From Gordonia hankookensis (GTDB taxonomy: Bacteria > Actinomycetota > Actinomycetes > Mycobacteriales > Mycobacteriaceae): a DNA stretch of 64,000 nucleotides. Shown here one piece after another: positions 45,469 through 53,673 of the stretch (its first letter is position 1; every line of letters starts with the position of its first letter). The stretch is taken from the NCBI RefSeq assembly GCF_014673215.1, contig NZ_JACWMS010000001.1:992001-1056000 (forward strand), given 5' to 3'. Below the pieces are notes generated by a model. The model was not told the origin of the DNA and searched no databases. It was given only the letters and a program-made list of their open reading frames with translations. A program made the translations under genes and the position numbers.

Positions 45469-46089
45469 ATGAACCCATCAGACGCGGTGCACCCACTCGT
45501 ACGGACCGCGCACGCAGGTCGCCGACCGGTCACCTCGCGAGCCCAGATCAGCACCGTCGCGATCGACCTCTTCACCGCCAGAGGCTTCGAGGAGACGAGC
45601 GTCGACGACGTCGCAGACGCGGTCGGCATCGCCCGCCGCACACTGTTCCGCTACTACCCGTCCAAGAACGCGATCGCCTGGGGCGATTTCGACGGTCATC
45701 TCGCCGAGATGCGCGCCCTGTTGGCCGAGATCCCCGACGATCTGCCGATCGCCGAGGCCCTGGGGCGCGCACTCATCTCGTTCAACGAGGTGCCCGACAC
45801 CGAACTCACCGCCCACCGCCGCCGGATGTCACTGCTACTGGGAGTGCCGGCGCTCCAAGCACACTCGATGCTCATGTACGCGGAGTGGCGTCAGGTGATC
45901 GCCGACTTCTGCGCGCACCGCCTCCACCTCGGCGAGGACGAGCATCTCCCCCAGACGATCGCCTGGATGTGCCTGGGCACCGCACTTGCCGCCTACGAGC
46001 AGTGGCTCGCCCACCCGGGCTCCGACCTCGAAGCCCTGATCGTCGCCGGTACACGTACTCTGTCGCAAGGAGTCGGCGCGCTGTCGTGA
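45469..46089 (+). CDS. mftR: Mycofactocin system TetR regulator MftR
   Basis: A 206-residue TetR-family protein. The helix-turn-helix lies at ~28-72 (RAQISTVAIDLFTARGFEETSVDDVADAVGIARRTLFRYYPSKNAIAWGDFD, read in parts); IARRTLFRYYPSK is the recognition helix. MftR is reported to respond to acyl-CoAs and to repress the mft genes. ATG 45469 has AGG 5 nt upstream; GTG 45463 is an alternative. It is divergent from mftA across a palindromic operator. Confidence 0.92.
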   Translation: MNPSDAVHPLVRTAHAGRRPVTSRAQISTVAIDLFTARGFEETSVDDVADAVGIARRTLFRYYPSKNAIAWGDFDGHLAEMRALLAEIPDDLPIAEALGRALISFNEVPDTELTAHRRRMSLLLGVPALQAHSMLMYAEWRQVIADFCAHRLHLGEDEHLPQTIAWMCLGTALAAYEQWLAHPGSDLEALIVAGTRTLSQGVGALS

Positions 46090-46115
46090 TGGGCTCCCCA
46101 TGCGATACGCTGGAC

Positions 46116-46129
46116 TAGAACGTGTTCTA
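46116..46129. promoter_or_regulatory. KstR-like operator upstream of the KshB-like gene
   Basis: TAGAACGTGTTCTA is a perfect palindrome that fits the KstR consensus TNNAACNNGTTNNA at every fixed position. It lies 70 bp before the reductase start. This fits the known KstR control of kshB in steroid-degrading actinobacteria. Confidence 0.75.
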
Positions 46130-46199
46130 CTTTTGTTCCGGAACGGCGATGCCCGGACGCCCGTCCGGACATGCCGGCCAGACATGGAGAGGTGGCGAG

Positions 46200-47255
46200 A
46201 TGACCGAGTTGACACCGCACGGCTCGCGCAGTGTGATCCTCACGGTCGCCGAGGTCATCGACGAGACCGCGGACGCCCGTTCAGTGGTCTTCGAGATCCC
46301 GGACACTCTCACCGAGTCCTTCACGGACTACAAGCCCGGCCAGTTCCTGACGCTGCGGATTCCGAGCGATCAGACCGGATCGGTCGCGCGCTGCTATTCG
46401 CTCGCGTCCGCGCCCGGCACCGACAAGCTGCCGAAGGTCACCGTCAAACGCACGGTCGACGGTTACGGATCCAACTGGGTCTGCGACAACCTCACCGCAG
46501 GCGCCCAGATCGAGGTGCTGCCGCCCTCCGGTGTCTTCACCCCCAAGGAACTCGACACCGAACTGCTGCTCATCGCGGCGGGCAGCGGTGTCACCCCGGT
46601 GATGTCCATCCTGAAAGCGGCCCTGCACGGCGGTTCCGCCCGGGTCACCTTCTTCTACGCCAACCGTGGCGTCGACGACGTGATCTTCGCCGATGAGTTG
46701 CGCGAACTACAGCAGGCACACGCCGATCGCCTCACGGTGATCCACTGGCTCGAGTCTCTCCAGGGCCTGCCGAGCCATGAAGTGCTGGCCACCACCTTCC
46801 GGCCGTACTCCGAGCACGCCGCCTACATGTGCGGTCCCGGTCCGTTCATGGATGCGGTCCACAAAGGGCTTGCGGGCGCCGGATTTCCGCATCACAACGT
46901 GCACACCGAGGTATACAACTCGCTGTCCGGGGACCCGTTTGCCGATGTGGAACTCGACGAGGTCAGCGAGGCCGAGGACGCAGAGGCCGCAACGGTCGAG
47001 GTGGAACTCGACGGCGAGACACACAGTCTGAGATGGCCGCGGAAGCGGTCGCTCGTGGACATCATGCTGGCCGCGGGTCTCGACGCGCCGTACTCCTGCC
47101 AAGAAGGCGAATGCGGTTCGTGCGCCTGCACCCTCAGCGAGGGTACGGTCGAGATGGAGAACACGGGGGCACTCGATCCGGAGGACATCGCCGACGGTTA
47201 CATCCTCGGATGCCAGGCGCACCCCACGTCGGACTCGCTCAAGATCGAGTTCTGA
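46200..47255 (+). CDS. kshB: 3-ketosteroid 9-alpha-hydroxylase reductase component (KshB-like)
   Basis: A 351-residue ferredoxin reductase with fused C-terminal ferredoxin. The FAD domain has PGQFLTLRIPSD and RCYSLAS; the NAD domain has LLLIAAGSGVTPVMSIL and YMCGPGPFMDAV; the plant-type [2Fe-2S] site is CQEGECGSCACTL. This layout is that of KshB/Rieske-oxygenase reductases (PaaE-like). A KstR-like operator just upstream supports KshB, which feeds electrons to KshA for opening steroid ring B. KshA itself is not in the window. GAGAGG lies 8 nt before ATG 46200. Confidence 0.85.
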   Translation: MTELTPHGSRSVILTVAEVIDETADARSVVFEIPDTLTESFTDYKPGQFLTLRIPSDQTGSVARCYSLASAPGTDKLPKVTVKRTVDGYGSNWVCDNLTAGAQIEVLPPSGVFTPKELDTELLLIAAGSGVTPVMSILKAALHGGSARVTFFYANRGVDDVIFADELRELQQAHADRLTVIHWLESLQGLPSHEVLATTFRPYSEHAAYMCGPGPFMDAVHKGLAGAGFPHHNVHTEVYNSLSGDPFADVELDEVSEAEDAEAATVEVELDGETHSLRWPRKRSLVDIMLAAGLDAPYSCQEGECGSCACTLSEGTVEMENTGALDPEDIADGYILGCQAHPTSDSLKIEF

Positions 47256-47291
47256 CCCACCACCGCGCGAACTCGACGAGAAGGACCGACA

Positions 47292-47669
47292 ATGACTACC
47301 GAACGACTGGCACGTGGCCTCGGCGGCATGCTGTTGACCATCGGCACATTGCATTTCGCCGCACCGAAGCCGTTCGACGAGATCATCCCGAAAGAGATCC
47401 CCGCCGATCCACGCACGCTCACCTACGCATCCGGTGTCGCCGAGGTCGCCATCGGCGCAGGCCTGCTGGCACCGCGCACGCGACGCCCGGCTGCCGCACT
47501 GGCCGCCGCCCTCTTCGTCGCGGTCTACCCGGCGAACATCAACATGGTGCGACTGTGGAAGGACAAGCCTGCTGGGATGAAGGCCGTCGCCATCGGCAGA
47601 CTGCCGCTGCAGTTCCCGATGATCTGGGCCGCGGTCAAGGTGTTCCGTTCCACACCGCAGAGTCGCTGA
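47292..47669 (+). CDS. DoxX-like small membrane protein
   Basis: A 125-residue protein with about four hydrophobic segments and the DoxX-like opening GGMLLTIGTLHFAAPKPFDEIIP, then VAIGAGLLAPRTRR and AALFVAVYPANINMV. DoxX proteins are small quinone- or redox-associated membrane proteins, with varied roles. It lies 36 bp after the KshB-like gene with AAGGA before its ATG, so co-transcription under the KstR-like operator is likely. Confidence 0.75.
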   Translation: MTTERLARGLGGMLLTIGTLHFAAPKPFDEIIPKEIPADPRTLTYASGVAEVAIGAGLLAPRTRRPAAALAAALFVAVYPANINMVRLWKDKPAGMKAVAIGRLPLQFPMIWAAVKVFRSTPQSR

Positions 47670-47715
47670 TCCACAACCACTTTCGGACCTTTCGAGGTCT
47701 CGATGACGGAGTCGC

Positions 47716-48444
47716 TCAGCGTAGCGACCGCAGATGCGCCCGTTCACCGGGATCGAGGTGCTCGGTCGCGTAACTCAATGCGGTACGGCCCATCTCGGCA
47801 GCATGAGCATTCAGGTAGTCGGTCAGCACGGTGCGGTCCACGCGCTTCCCGAGTTCGCGCAACATCCATCCGGTCGCCTTCTGGATCAGATCGCGTCGAT
47901 CGTGGATGACAACCGGGATCACGGCGAGCGTGGCATCGGGAGATCCGTGCTTGAGGAACGCGAACGTCCCGACGATGCCAGTCCGCCGGCACCACAGGTC
48001 GTCGGTTTCCGCCAGTTCGACAAGCGGCAGGTGGTCGCCACGTGCGACCAGCCATTCACCCAGGATCGGGTCGGCCGACGAGTCGACGAGATCCCAGTTG
48101 TCCACCCGCCCGTCGTGCAGGGCGGTCAGGTAGAGCTCGACCCAGGCGGTCTGCTCGGTGCCGGACGGAGCCCTCTCGAACTCGGCACGGAGCAGGAAAA
48201 GAGCGAGCAGGCGATGCTCGTGGATCGGCGAGTCCAGCAGCTCACGGATCACGCTCGGCCGCACTCCGCGAAATCGCTTGGCCACCTTGCGTAACGGCGG
48301 CACCGCCACACCGACGAACACATCCCCCTCGCCGTACTCGCCCGGCCCGGTCTTGAAGAAGCGCGCGGAGCTCACGGCCCGGGCGGGATCCGCGAGGTCG
48401 GCGACCGCGGCCACGATCTCCGTTGCCGAGAACGCGGCGACCAT
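47716..48444 (-). CDS. DNA alkylation repair protein, AlkD-type
   Basis: A 242-residue all-helical HEAT-like protein of the AlkD/AlkC DNA glycosylase family. Recognised from FFKTGPGEYGEGDVFVGVAVPPLRKVAKRF (read in parts), VDNWDLVDSSADPILGEWL (with the catalytic Trp-Asp pair in NWDLVD) and FAFLKHG...IQKATGWMLRELGKRV. It excises cationic alkylated bases such as 3-methyladenine without flipping them. It ends 2 bp before the reductase gene at 48447-49661 starts its 3' end, so the two may be co-transcribed. Confidence 0.9.
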   Translation of the reverse strand: MVAAFSATEIVAAVADLADPARAVSSARFFKTGPGEYGEGDVFVGVAVPPLRKVAKRFRGVRPSVIRELLDSPIHEHRLLALFLLRAEFERAPSGTEQTAWVELYLTALHDGRVDNWDLVDSSADPILGEWLVARGDHLPLVELAETDDLWCRRTGIVGTFAFLKHGSPDATLAVIPVVIHDRRDLIQKATGWMLRELGKRVDRTVLTDYLNAHAAEMGRTALSYATEHLDPGERAHLRSLR

Positions 48445-48446
48445 CG

Positions 48447-49661
48447 TCAGCCGATGACGTCGGCGATCGGGGTGCGTGTGAGGAGTTTCGGGCGCGTCTT
48501 CATCACCGCGCCGACCTTACCCGCGCCGACCACACCGGTCAGGATGCCGTCACGGCTGTAGTACGCCAAGAACTTTCGGCCATCGTCGTCCACCACGTGA
48601 ACCTCGTCGGTCGACTCCGGGCGGCCGAGGACCTGGATCTTGAGATCGTACTGATCGCTCCAGAAGTATGCGGGTGTGGCGGGGATCATCGCGTCCGTCT
48701 TCGCGATCCGGTGCGCGACGACGCTCGCCTGCTCGACCGTGTGCGTCCAGTGCTCGACCCGCCGTGTGCCACCGTTCTCGATGCGCCAGTTGGCCACATC
48801 GCCGAGGGCATAGACGTCGGGCGCCGACGTCACGCCGTGTTCGTCACAGGCGATGCCGCCACCGACCTCGCGGGGGGCGACCTCGATGCCCGAGCCGTCG
48901 AGATAATCGATGACGGGCGCCGATCCGATTCCGACCACCACAATGTCGGCGTCGATCTCCGCGCCGTCGGACAGGCGCACACCGCGAACCCGGAAGCCGT
49001 CCGACAGCACCTCGTCCACGCCGACGCCCGTGCGGACGTCGACGCCATTGGCGACATGCAAACGGGTGACCAATTCACCGATCTCGGCACCAAGCGCCGC
49101 GACGAGAGGAGTCGGTGCCGGCTCGACCAGGGTCACCGTCAGACCACGCTGGACGAGACTCGCCGCAACCTCGCAACCGATGAATCCGGCACCCACCACG
49201 ACCGCCCGGGTCGCACCCTCGAGCTCGCCGCGCAGGGTCAGAGCGTCATCGATGCTGCGCAGGACATGCACACCCGGCACGTCGTGCGCACCGGGCAGCG
49301 ACCGGGGCCGCAGCCCGGTGGCGAGGACCAGGGTCTCGTACGCCACGATCTCGCTGCGTGCCGGCTCGTCGAAACGCTCGACGGTGACCGTGTGATCATC
49401 GGGAGAGATGGCACTCACCCGCTCCCCGACCCGCAGGTCGATCGACGAATCGCCGAAGAACTCGGCAGGCTTCAGGTCGACGCGGTCATCCTTGCCCAGC
49501 AGCACCGACTTCGACAGCGGCGGGCGATCGTAGGGCGGGTGGGGCTCTGCCCCGATCAGCGTGATGGTTCCGGCATAGTTGTTGGCGCGCAGGCTCTCAG
49601 CGACGCGGATCCCGCCGAGACCCGCTCCCACCACGACCACACCCGCGGTTGACCCACTCAT
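48447..49661 (-). CDS. NAD(P)/FAD-dependent ferredoxin reductase
   Basis: A 404-residue pyridine nucleotide-disulfide-fold reductase of the BphA4/HcaD type. It has the FAD fingerprint VVVVGAGLGGIRVAESL, YDRPPLSK, the NAD motif VVGAGFIGCEVAASL and the second FAD motif DVYALGDVANW. It passes electrons from NADH to a ferredoxin, typically for P450 or ring-hydroxylating oxygenases. A ferredoxin-reductase gene (Rv0688) also lies near the M. tuberculosis mft locus, so it may be a conserved neighbour. Candidate clients here include the P450 at 53670-55010. Confidence 0.9.
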   Translation of the reverse strand: MSGSTAGVVVVGAGLGGIRVAESLRANNYAGTITLIGAEPHPPYDRPPLSKSVLLGKDDRVDLKPAEFFGDSSIDLRVGERVSAISPDDHTVTVERFDEPARSEIVAYETLVLATGLRPRSLPGAHDVPGVHVLRSIDDALTLRGELEGATRAVVVGAGFIGCEVAASLVQRGLTVTLVEPAPTPLVAALGAEIGELVTRLHVANGVDVRTGVGVDEVLSDGFRVRGVRLSDGAEIDADIVVVGIGSAPVIDYLDGSGIEVAPREVGGGIACDEHGVTSAPDVYALGDVANWRIENGGTRRVEHWTHTVEQASVVAHRIAKTDAMIPATPAYFWSDQYDLKIQVLGRPESTDEVHVVDDDGRKFLAYYSRDGILTGVVGAGKVGAVMKTRPKLLTRTPIADVIG

Positions 49662-49793
49662 CTGCGTCCTCCCATGACGTATTCAGATCCGCGCCCACGA
49701 GGTGCGACCCGGCGCCGCGACGTCGACGCGTTCCGCGTCGCCTGCGGTCGCCGGCCACCGTGAGCCGGCCGGAGATGCGCTGGACGCACCCCC

Positions 49794-50336
49794 TCATCGG
49801 GTGACATCGCCGACCATCTCGAGGTCGGCGAGCCGCCAGTTGCCCCCGACATTACGCATAGTGGCCCACCGAGCGGTAGAGGTGCGTTCGCCCCCGGCGC
49901 CGGCGGATGGGGTGGTCACGCCGGGAAACCGCACGGACTGATCGGTGAACACCATCATCTGGGCCTGGTCCGCGGCGTACGAGTTCACCCCGACACCGAC
50001 CACCCGTACCGTCATGCTCGCTCCGCCCGTCACGGCACCGGGCAACACGACGTCGGGCCCTTCACTCCGGTACCGGAGGAGCAACGAACCCGTCAGATGC
50101 GTGGCCACCGCGGCGCGCTCGGACGGCGTGGAACCGGGCCCGAATGTCATCAGCGCCGTGACCGCCTGACTCGTCGCGGCCTGCACGGCGTCGCGCTGGT
50201 CCTCGTCGGGAACCGGGCGGGCGTGGTGGGCACCCACGAATCCGGCGATCGCGACGATCGTCGCGATGACCAGCACCGCCACCGCCATACCGAACCAGCG
50301 CCGTCCACGACGGGTGAGCTGCAACCTGCCGGTCAT
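49794..50336 (-). CDS. Mce-associated-type membrane protein 4
   Basis: A 180-residue protein with one N-terminal transmembrane segment (FGMAVAVLVIATIVAIAGFV) followed by a ~140-residue extracytoplasmic domain ending in NVGGNWRLADLEMVGD. This is the Mam layout: a single anchor and a small periplasmic fold with a terminal (G)xWL motif. Mam proteins stabilise or assist Mce lipid importers. The ATG overlaps the preceding gene (ATGA). It is the last of four such genes. Confidence 0.75.
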   Translation of the reverse strand: MTGRLQLTRRGRRWFGMAVAVLVIATIVAIAGFVGAHHARPVPDEDQRDAVQAATSQAVTALMTFGPGSTPSERAAVATHLTGSLLLRYRSEGPDVVLPGAVTGGASMTVRVVGVGVNSYAADQAQMMVFTDQSVRFPGVTTPSAGAGGERTSTARWATMRNVGGNWRLADLEMVGDVTR

Positions 50337-50950
50337 GTCAGCCCCGCCTGGCTCATCAGCCACCCGGCGGCTGTTCGTGTCATCGTCACCTCGATGGTCA
50401 CACGACGGTCGTCATAGTCCCCACCGACCAAGGTCGGATCGGTTGCCTCAGCGACCATCAGAACGCGTGCCTGCGCGCCGACGTCGTCGGACGGCGGGTC
50501 GGTGATCAGACCGGCGGACAAGACCTGCCCGGTACTCGGCTGGTCCTGGCGACCGACCTCGGCGACGAGGGCGTCGCGCGACGTCACGAGTCGGTCGTGT
50601 TGAGCCCCGGTGGTCACCGCCAGCACCCGGTCGATATATCCGGCGGGGTTCTGGGGGTTCGCGGTCAGCAGCGTGGTCACCGCCGATCGTGATGCATCGA
50701 GTGCCGCCGTCGCGGCGTCGGCGCGTTGAGCCGCAGCTCGATTGTGCACCGCGACCCCCACGATCACCGCGACCAGGACCACCACGACGGCCGCGGCGAC
50801 CGCAGCCCCGATCATCAGGCGCCGCGACCTGCGACGTGCCCGAACGCGCAGCGGTCCCGCCGCCGCGATACGCGCCAGCCGCGTGGCCCGGGTCGCCTCG
50901 TCAACCCGGTGCCGTGCCTGTGCCAGGCGCCCCTCAACGACCTCACTCAC
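50333..50950 (-). CDS. Mce-associated-type membrane protein 3
   Basis: A 205-residue protein. A basic cytosolic N-terminus (RARRRSRRL) precedes one strong transmembrane segment rich in Val (AAVAAAVVVVLVAVIVGVAV) and an extracytoplasmic domain ending TMTRTAAGWLMSQAGLT. The GTG at 50950 overlaps the upstream stop (GTGA). Sequence is poorly conserved, as usual for Mam proteins; the call rests on topology, the C-terminal W-L motif and the tandem arrangement. Confidence 0.72.
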   Translation of the reverse strand: MSEVVEGRLAQARHRVDEATRATRLARIAAAGPLRVRARRRSRRLMIGAAVAAAVVVVLVAVIVGVAVHNRAAAQRADAATAALDASRSAVTTLLTANPQNPAGYIDRVLAVTTGAQHDRLVTSRDALVAEVGRQDQPSTGQVLSAGLITDPPSDDVGAQARVLMVAEATDPTLVGGDYDDRRVTIEVTMTRTAAGWLMSQAGLT

Positions 50951-51474
50951 GAGATCACCTCGACGCGGGTCAGCAGCCAGTGGTCGGCGTTCTTGTCGAA
51001 TCTCGCTGTGACCGATACCTTCTCGGCGATCGGGGTATCTCCGGACACCGCGGGCGTCGTCACGATCTTCGCGCGGATCAACACGTCCCCGCTGTCGGGT
51101 CCCGCGTCGACGATGCCGACGGCCTCCGGCGTCCACACGACGCTGCGTGCACCATCGGCAGGCGGGCGGGCGAGTTCTGATGCATACCGGGCGGCGAACT
51201 CACCGCCGACCAGTCCCCGGGCCCTGACCCGATCGGCCCGCCATGTCGCACTGTCGACCGAGAATACCTGCGCCACAACTCTTCCAGCGGTCTTGCGCAG
51301 TTCATCGCGGCTGTGCTCGGTGGCGGAGTCGGTGACCGAGTTCCGCCACTGCCAGGCCAGTACCGCGAGCAGGACGACGAGCACCGTCCCGATCGCGCAG
51401 CCGATGACGACCGCCGATCTCCTCGAGACGATCCGGGAATGGCCGCCCGAAGCGTCGGCACGGGTTTCGGTCAT
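50947..51474 (-). CDS. Mce-associated-type membrane protein 2
   Basis: A 175-residue protein with a single anchor (AVVIGCAIGTVLVVLLAVLAW) and an extracytoplasmic domain with VFSVDSATWRADRVRARGLVGGEF and a terminal ADHWLLTRVEVIS. The strings FSVD and (H)WLL(x)RV(E)V are typical of Mce-associated proteins. ATG overlaps the stop of the preceding gene by 4 bp. Confidence 0.75.
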   Translation of the reverse strand: MTETRADASGGHSRIVSRRSAVVIGCAIGTVLVVLLAVLAWQWRNSVTDSATEHSRDELRKTAGRVVAQVFSVDSATWRADRVRARGLVGGEFAARYASELARPPADGARSVVWTPEAVGIVDAGPDSGDVLIRAKIVTTPAVSGDTPIAEKVSVTARFDKNADHWLLTRVEVIS

Positions 51475-52049
51475 GGGATGTACTGCACCGCCGAGAGTTT
51501 CAGCTGGCCGCCGTCGGGCGAGACCAGCACACGTAGCCGGAACTGCCGGATCGCGGCGGCGCGTCCCGCGGCCGCGTCACCGGAGAACTCGACCGTCGCG
51601 GCAACCAGAACCGCGGCTTCGTCCCCGGACCGGCCGGAGACCCCGGCGCCATCCACCATGCCGCGCGCCACGGTCCCCTGGCTCTGGACGAACCGGCTGT
51701 AGCCGTCGGCGGATTGCGCGAACTCGTCGTAGAACGCGCCGGTCGCACCGTCGAGGATGCGCCGCGCCTGATCGGGCCGTCGATGATCGGGACTGAGCAG
51801 GAGAGACACCCTCGCCACCGCCGCCCGCTGGAAGTCGCTGTCGGTATAGGCGCGCTCGGCGCGCACCCACAACGTCCCTCCGACGACTGCCGCGACCACG
51901 GCGACGACGGTCAGGACCGCCATCAGCCACCGGATGCGGGACGGGCGCCGCTCACCGGCCTCGATCTCCGCCGTCCGCAGTTCGTCGACCGCGCTGCGCA
52001 ACTCGGCACGCGCGGTCCGCTCGTCGTCGAGCAGACGGTCGCCGGCCAT
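51471..52049 (-). CDS. Mce-associated-type membrane protein 1
   Basis: A 192-residue protein opening the four-gene run. A ~40-residue acidic, helical cytosolic N-terminus (RAELRSAVDELRTAEIEAGE) precedes one transmembrane segment (WLMAVLTVVAVVAAVVGGTLWV) and an extracytoplasmic domain ending in LRVLVSPDGGQLKLSAVQYIP. The four genes overlap by 4 bp each, so they are surely one operon, and may form a complex. No yrbE, mceA-F or mceG gene accompanies them here. Confidence 0.74.
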   Translation of the reverse strand: MAGDRLLDDERTARAELRSAVDELRTAEIEAGERRPSRIRWLMAVLTVVAVVAAVVGGTLWVRAERAYTDSDFQRAAVARVSLLLSPDHRRPDQARRILDGATGAFYDEFAQSADGYSRFVQSQGTVARGMVDGAGVSGRSGDEAAVLVAATVEFSGDAAAGRAAAIRQFRLRVLVSPDGGQLKLSAVQYIP

Positions 52050-52152
52050 GCCTCGTTCCTCTCACCGATGGCACCGACGCCATCGTCGGGCCGTGTCCCA
52101 CCCTAACGGTGACACCGGACACAGCCACAGGGGCATGGTGCGCTCGAACGCG

Positions 52153-53022
52153 CTACCGCCCGTCGGCGCCGATACGCTGCGAGTATGCCGCGCGCTGATC
52201 GTGGTCGTAGTCCAAGAACATGCTGTCCAGCTTGGTCATTCGGCGCGACATCCGCTTCATGCGCTGCGGGATCGTCGCGTTGGCGTGCACCCAGGCCATG
52301 GACCGGGGGGCCGTCACGCGAACCCTCGGCCGGGCGATGATCGACACGACCTCGGCCGCGACGTCCTCGGGATCGACCGGCCGAACGAGCGAATTGGTCC
52401 GCAGTCCCGAGATCAGACCGGTTCTGGTGAAGGTCGGCAGCACCGTACTGATTCGCACGCCGGTGGATGCCAACTCCGCATCGAGGGCCTCGGAGAACTC
52501 GATGACGGCGGCTTTCGCGCCGTTGTAGACGGTCAGTCCGGGAGTGGGCAGACGTCCGGCGACCGATGCGATGTTGACGACCTGGCCGCGCCCCCGCGTC
52601 ACCATCCGACGGGCCGCGAGCTGGGTCCCGGTGATCACCCCGATGACATCGATGTCGAAGGTCCGGCGGATCAAGGCCTCGTCATAGGAGAGGAAATGCC
52701 CGACGGGCATGATCCCGGCGTTGTTGATCAGTACGTCGATCGGGCCGAGGGAATCCTCGACGCGCGTGAGGAAATCGTCGAAGGATTCGCGGTCGGTGAC
52801 GTCGACGGAGAATCCCTCGACCCCGAGGTCGGCGGCAGCCTTGCCGACCGCCTCCTCGTCGACATCGCCGAGGGCGACGACGGCGCCCGCATCGAACAAC
52901 TGTGTAGCCGTCTCGAATCCGATGCCGCGGGCACCGCCGGTGATGGCGATGATCTTGCCACGCAGAGCGGATCGGACCTCGTCATGATCGGGGTTTCGGC
53001 TGAGCCGGTTGCGCAGGGACAT
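52153..53022 (-). CDS. Short-chain dehydrogenase/reductase (Rv3057c-like)
   Basis: A 289-residue SDR with cofactor motif ITGGARGIGFETA and catalytic NAG, S and YNGAKAAV (YxxxK). The N-terminal ~25 residues and the C-terminal ~50 residues (AWVHANATIPQRMKRMSRRM) exceed a minimal SDR. The gene order P450-TetR-SDR recalls the M. tuberculosis Rv3057c-Rv3058c-Rv3059 neighbourhood (SDR, TetR, CYP136). It would oxidise an alcohol made by the P450 or reduce a ketone; substrate unknown. Confidence 0.88.
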   Translation of the reverse strand: MSLRNRLSRNPDHDEVRSALRGKIIAITGGARGIGFETATQLFDAGAVVALGDVDEEAVGKAAADLGVEGFSVDVTDRESFDDFLTRVEDSLGPIDVLINNAGIMPVGHFLSYDEALIRRTFDIDVIGVITGTQLAARRMVTRGRGQVVNIASVAGRLPTPGLTVYNGAKAAVIEFSEALDAELASTGVRISTVLPTFTRTGLISGLRTNSLVRPVDPEDVAAEVVSIIARPRVRVTAPRSMAWVHANATIPQRMKRMSRRMTKLDSMFLDYDHDQRAAYSQRIGADGR

Positions 53023-53073
53023 CGCTGATCCTTTGGTGCTGAACGGAATTGAGGAGACGGTGACCGGATGCGG

Positions 53074-53673
53074 TCACCAGATCATCGGGGCCAGATACTT
53101 GGCGGCGAGTGCTCGGACCGCTTCGGGTTGCTGCCGGCTCTCGTCGGAACTGGGGACCTCGAGATACGAGATGACCAACCGGACGTGGAGCTCCACCGCC
53201 TGCAGCAGATCATCCGCGGGCATCGTGGCGCCTGCCTCCCGTAGCGTGGCGGCGACCCGATCGGTCACCATGTCGATGAACAGGGCGGTCACCGACGCGG
53301 TGATGCCCTTCATCTCCGAGTCGGTGAGCACCAGGCGGCGCATCAGCGGATCCTCGGACACCATCAGCGCGCCCTCGGCGAAGGCCTCGACCACCGCGTC
53401 GGCGGGCCCGAGCCCGACGACCGCCCGTTCGAGGCGGCGCATCCCACGTTCGTAGAGTTCGTCGGCCACCGCCAGCAGCAGCGCCTCCTTGTTCGGGAAG
53501 CGGCGGTAGAGCGTGCTCCGACTGACGCCCGCTTGCGCGGCGACCTCATCCATGTTCGCGCGCCGGACCCCGACCGAGGTGAACTCGGCCCCGGCCGCCG
53601 AGAGGATCGCCTGTTCCTGATCCTCCGGTGACGAGGTGTTACGCGTCTTACGCGGCGCCCGTGTAGTCGTCAT
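53074..53673 (-). CDS. TetR family regulator (Rv3058c-like)
   Basis: A 199-residue TetR protein. The N-terminal domain has DQEQAILSAAGAEFTSVGVRRANMDEVAAQAGVSRSTLYRRFPNKEAL (read in parts), with recognition helix VSRSTLYRRFPNK. The C-terminal ligand domain is less conserved. The ATG overlaps the P450 stop (ATGA), so it is made together with the enzyme it probably controls. The TTGGAAC motifs at 55076 and 56122-56151 are its best candidate sites. Confidence 0.9.
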   Translation of the reverse strand: MTTTRAPRKTRNTSSPEDQEQAILSAAGAEFTSVGVRRANMDEVAAQAGVSRSTLYRRFPNKEALLLAVADELYERGMRRLERAVVGLGPADAVVEAFAEGALMVSEDPLMRRLVLTDSEMKGITASVTALFIDMVTDRVAATLREAGATMPADDLLQAVELHVRLVISYLEVPSSDESRQQPEAVRALAAKYLAPMIW

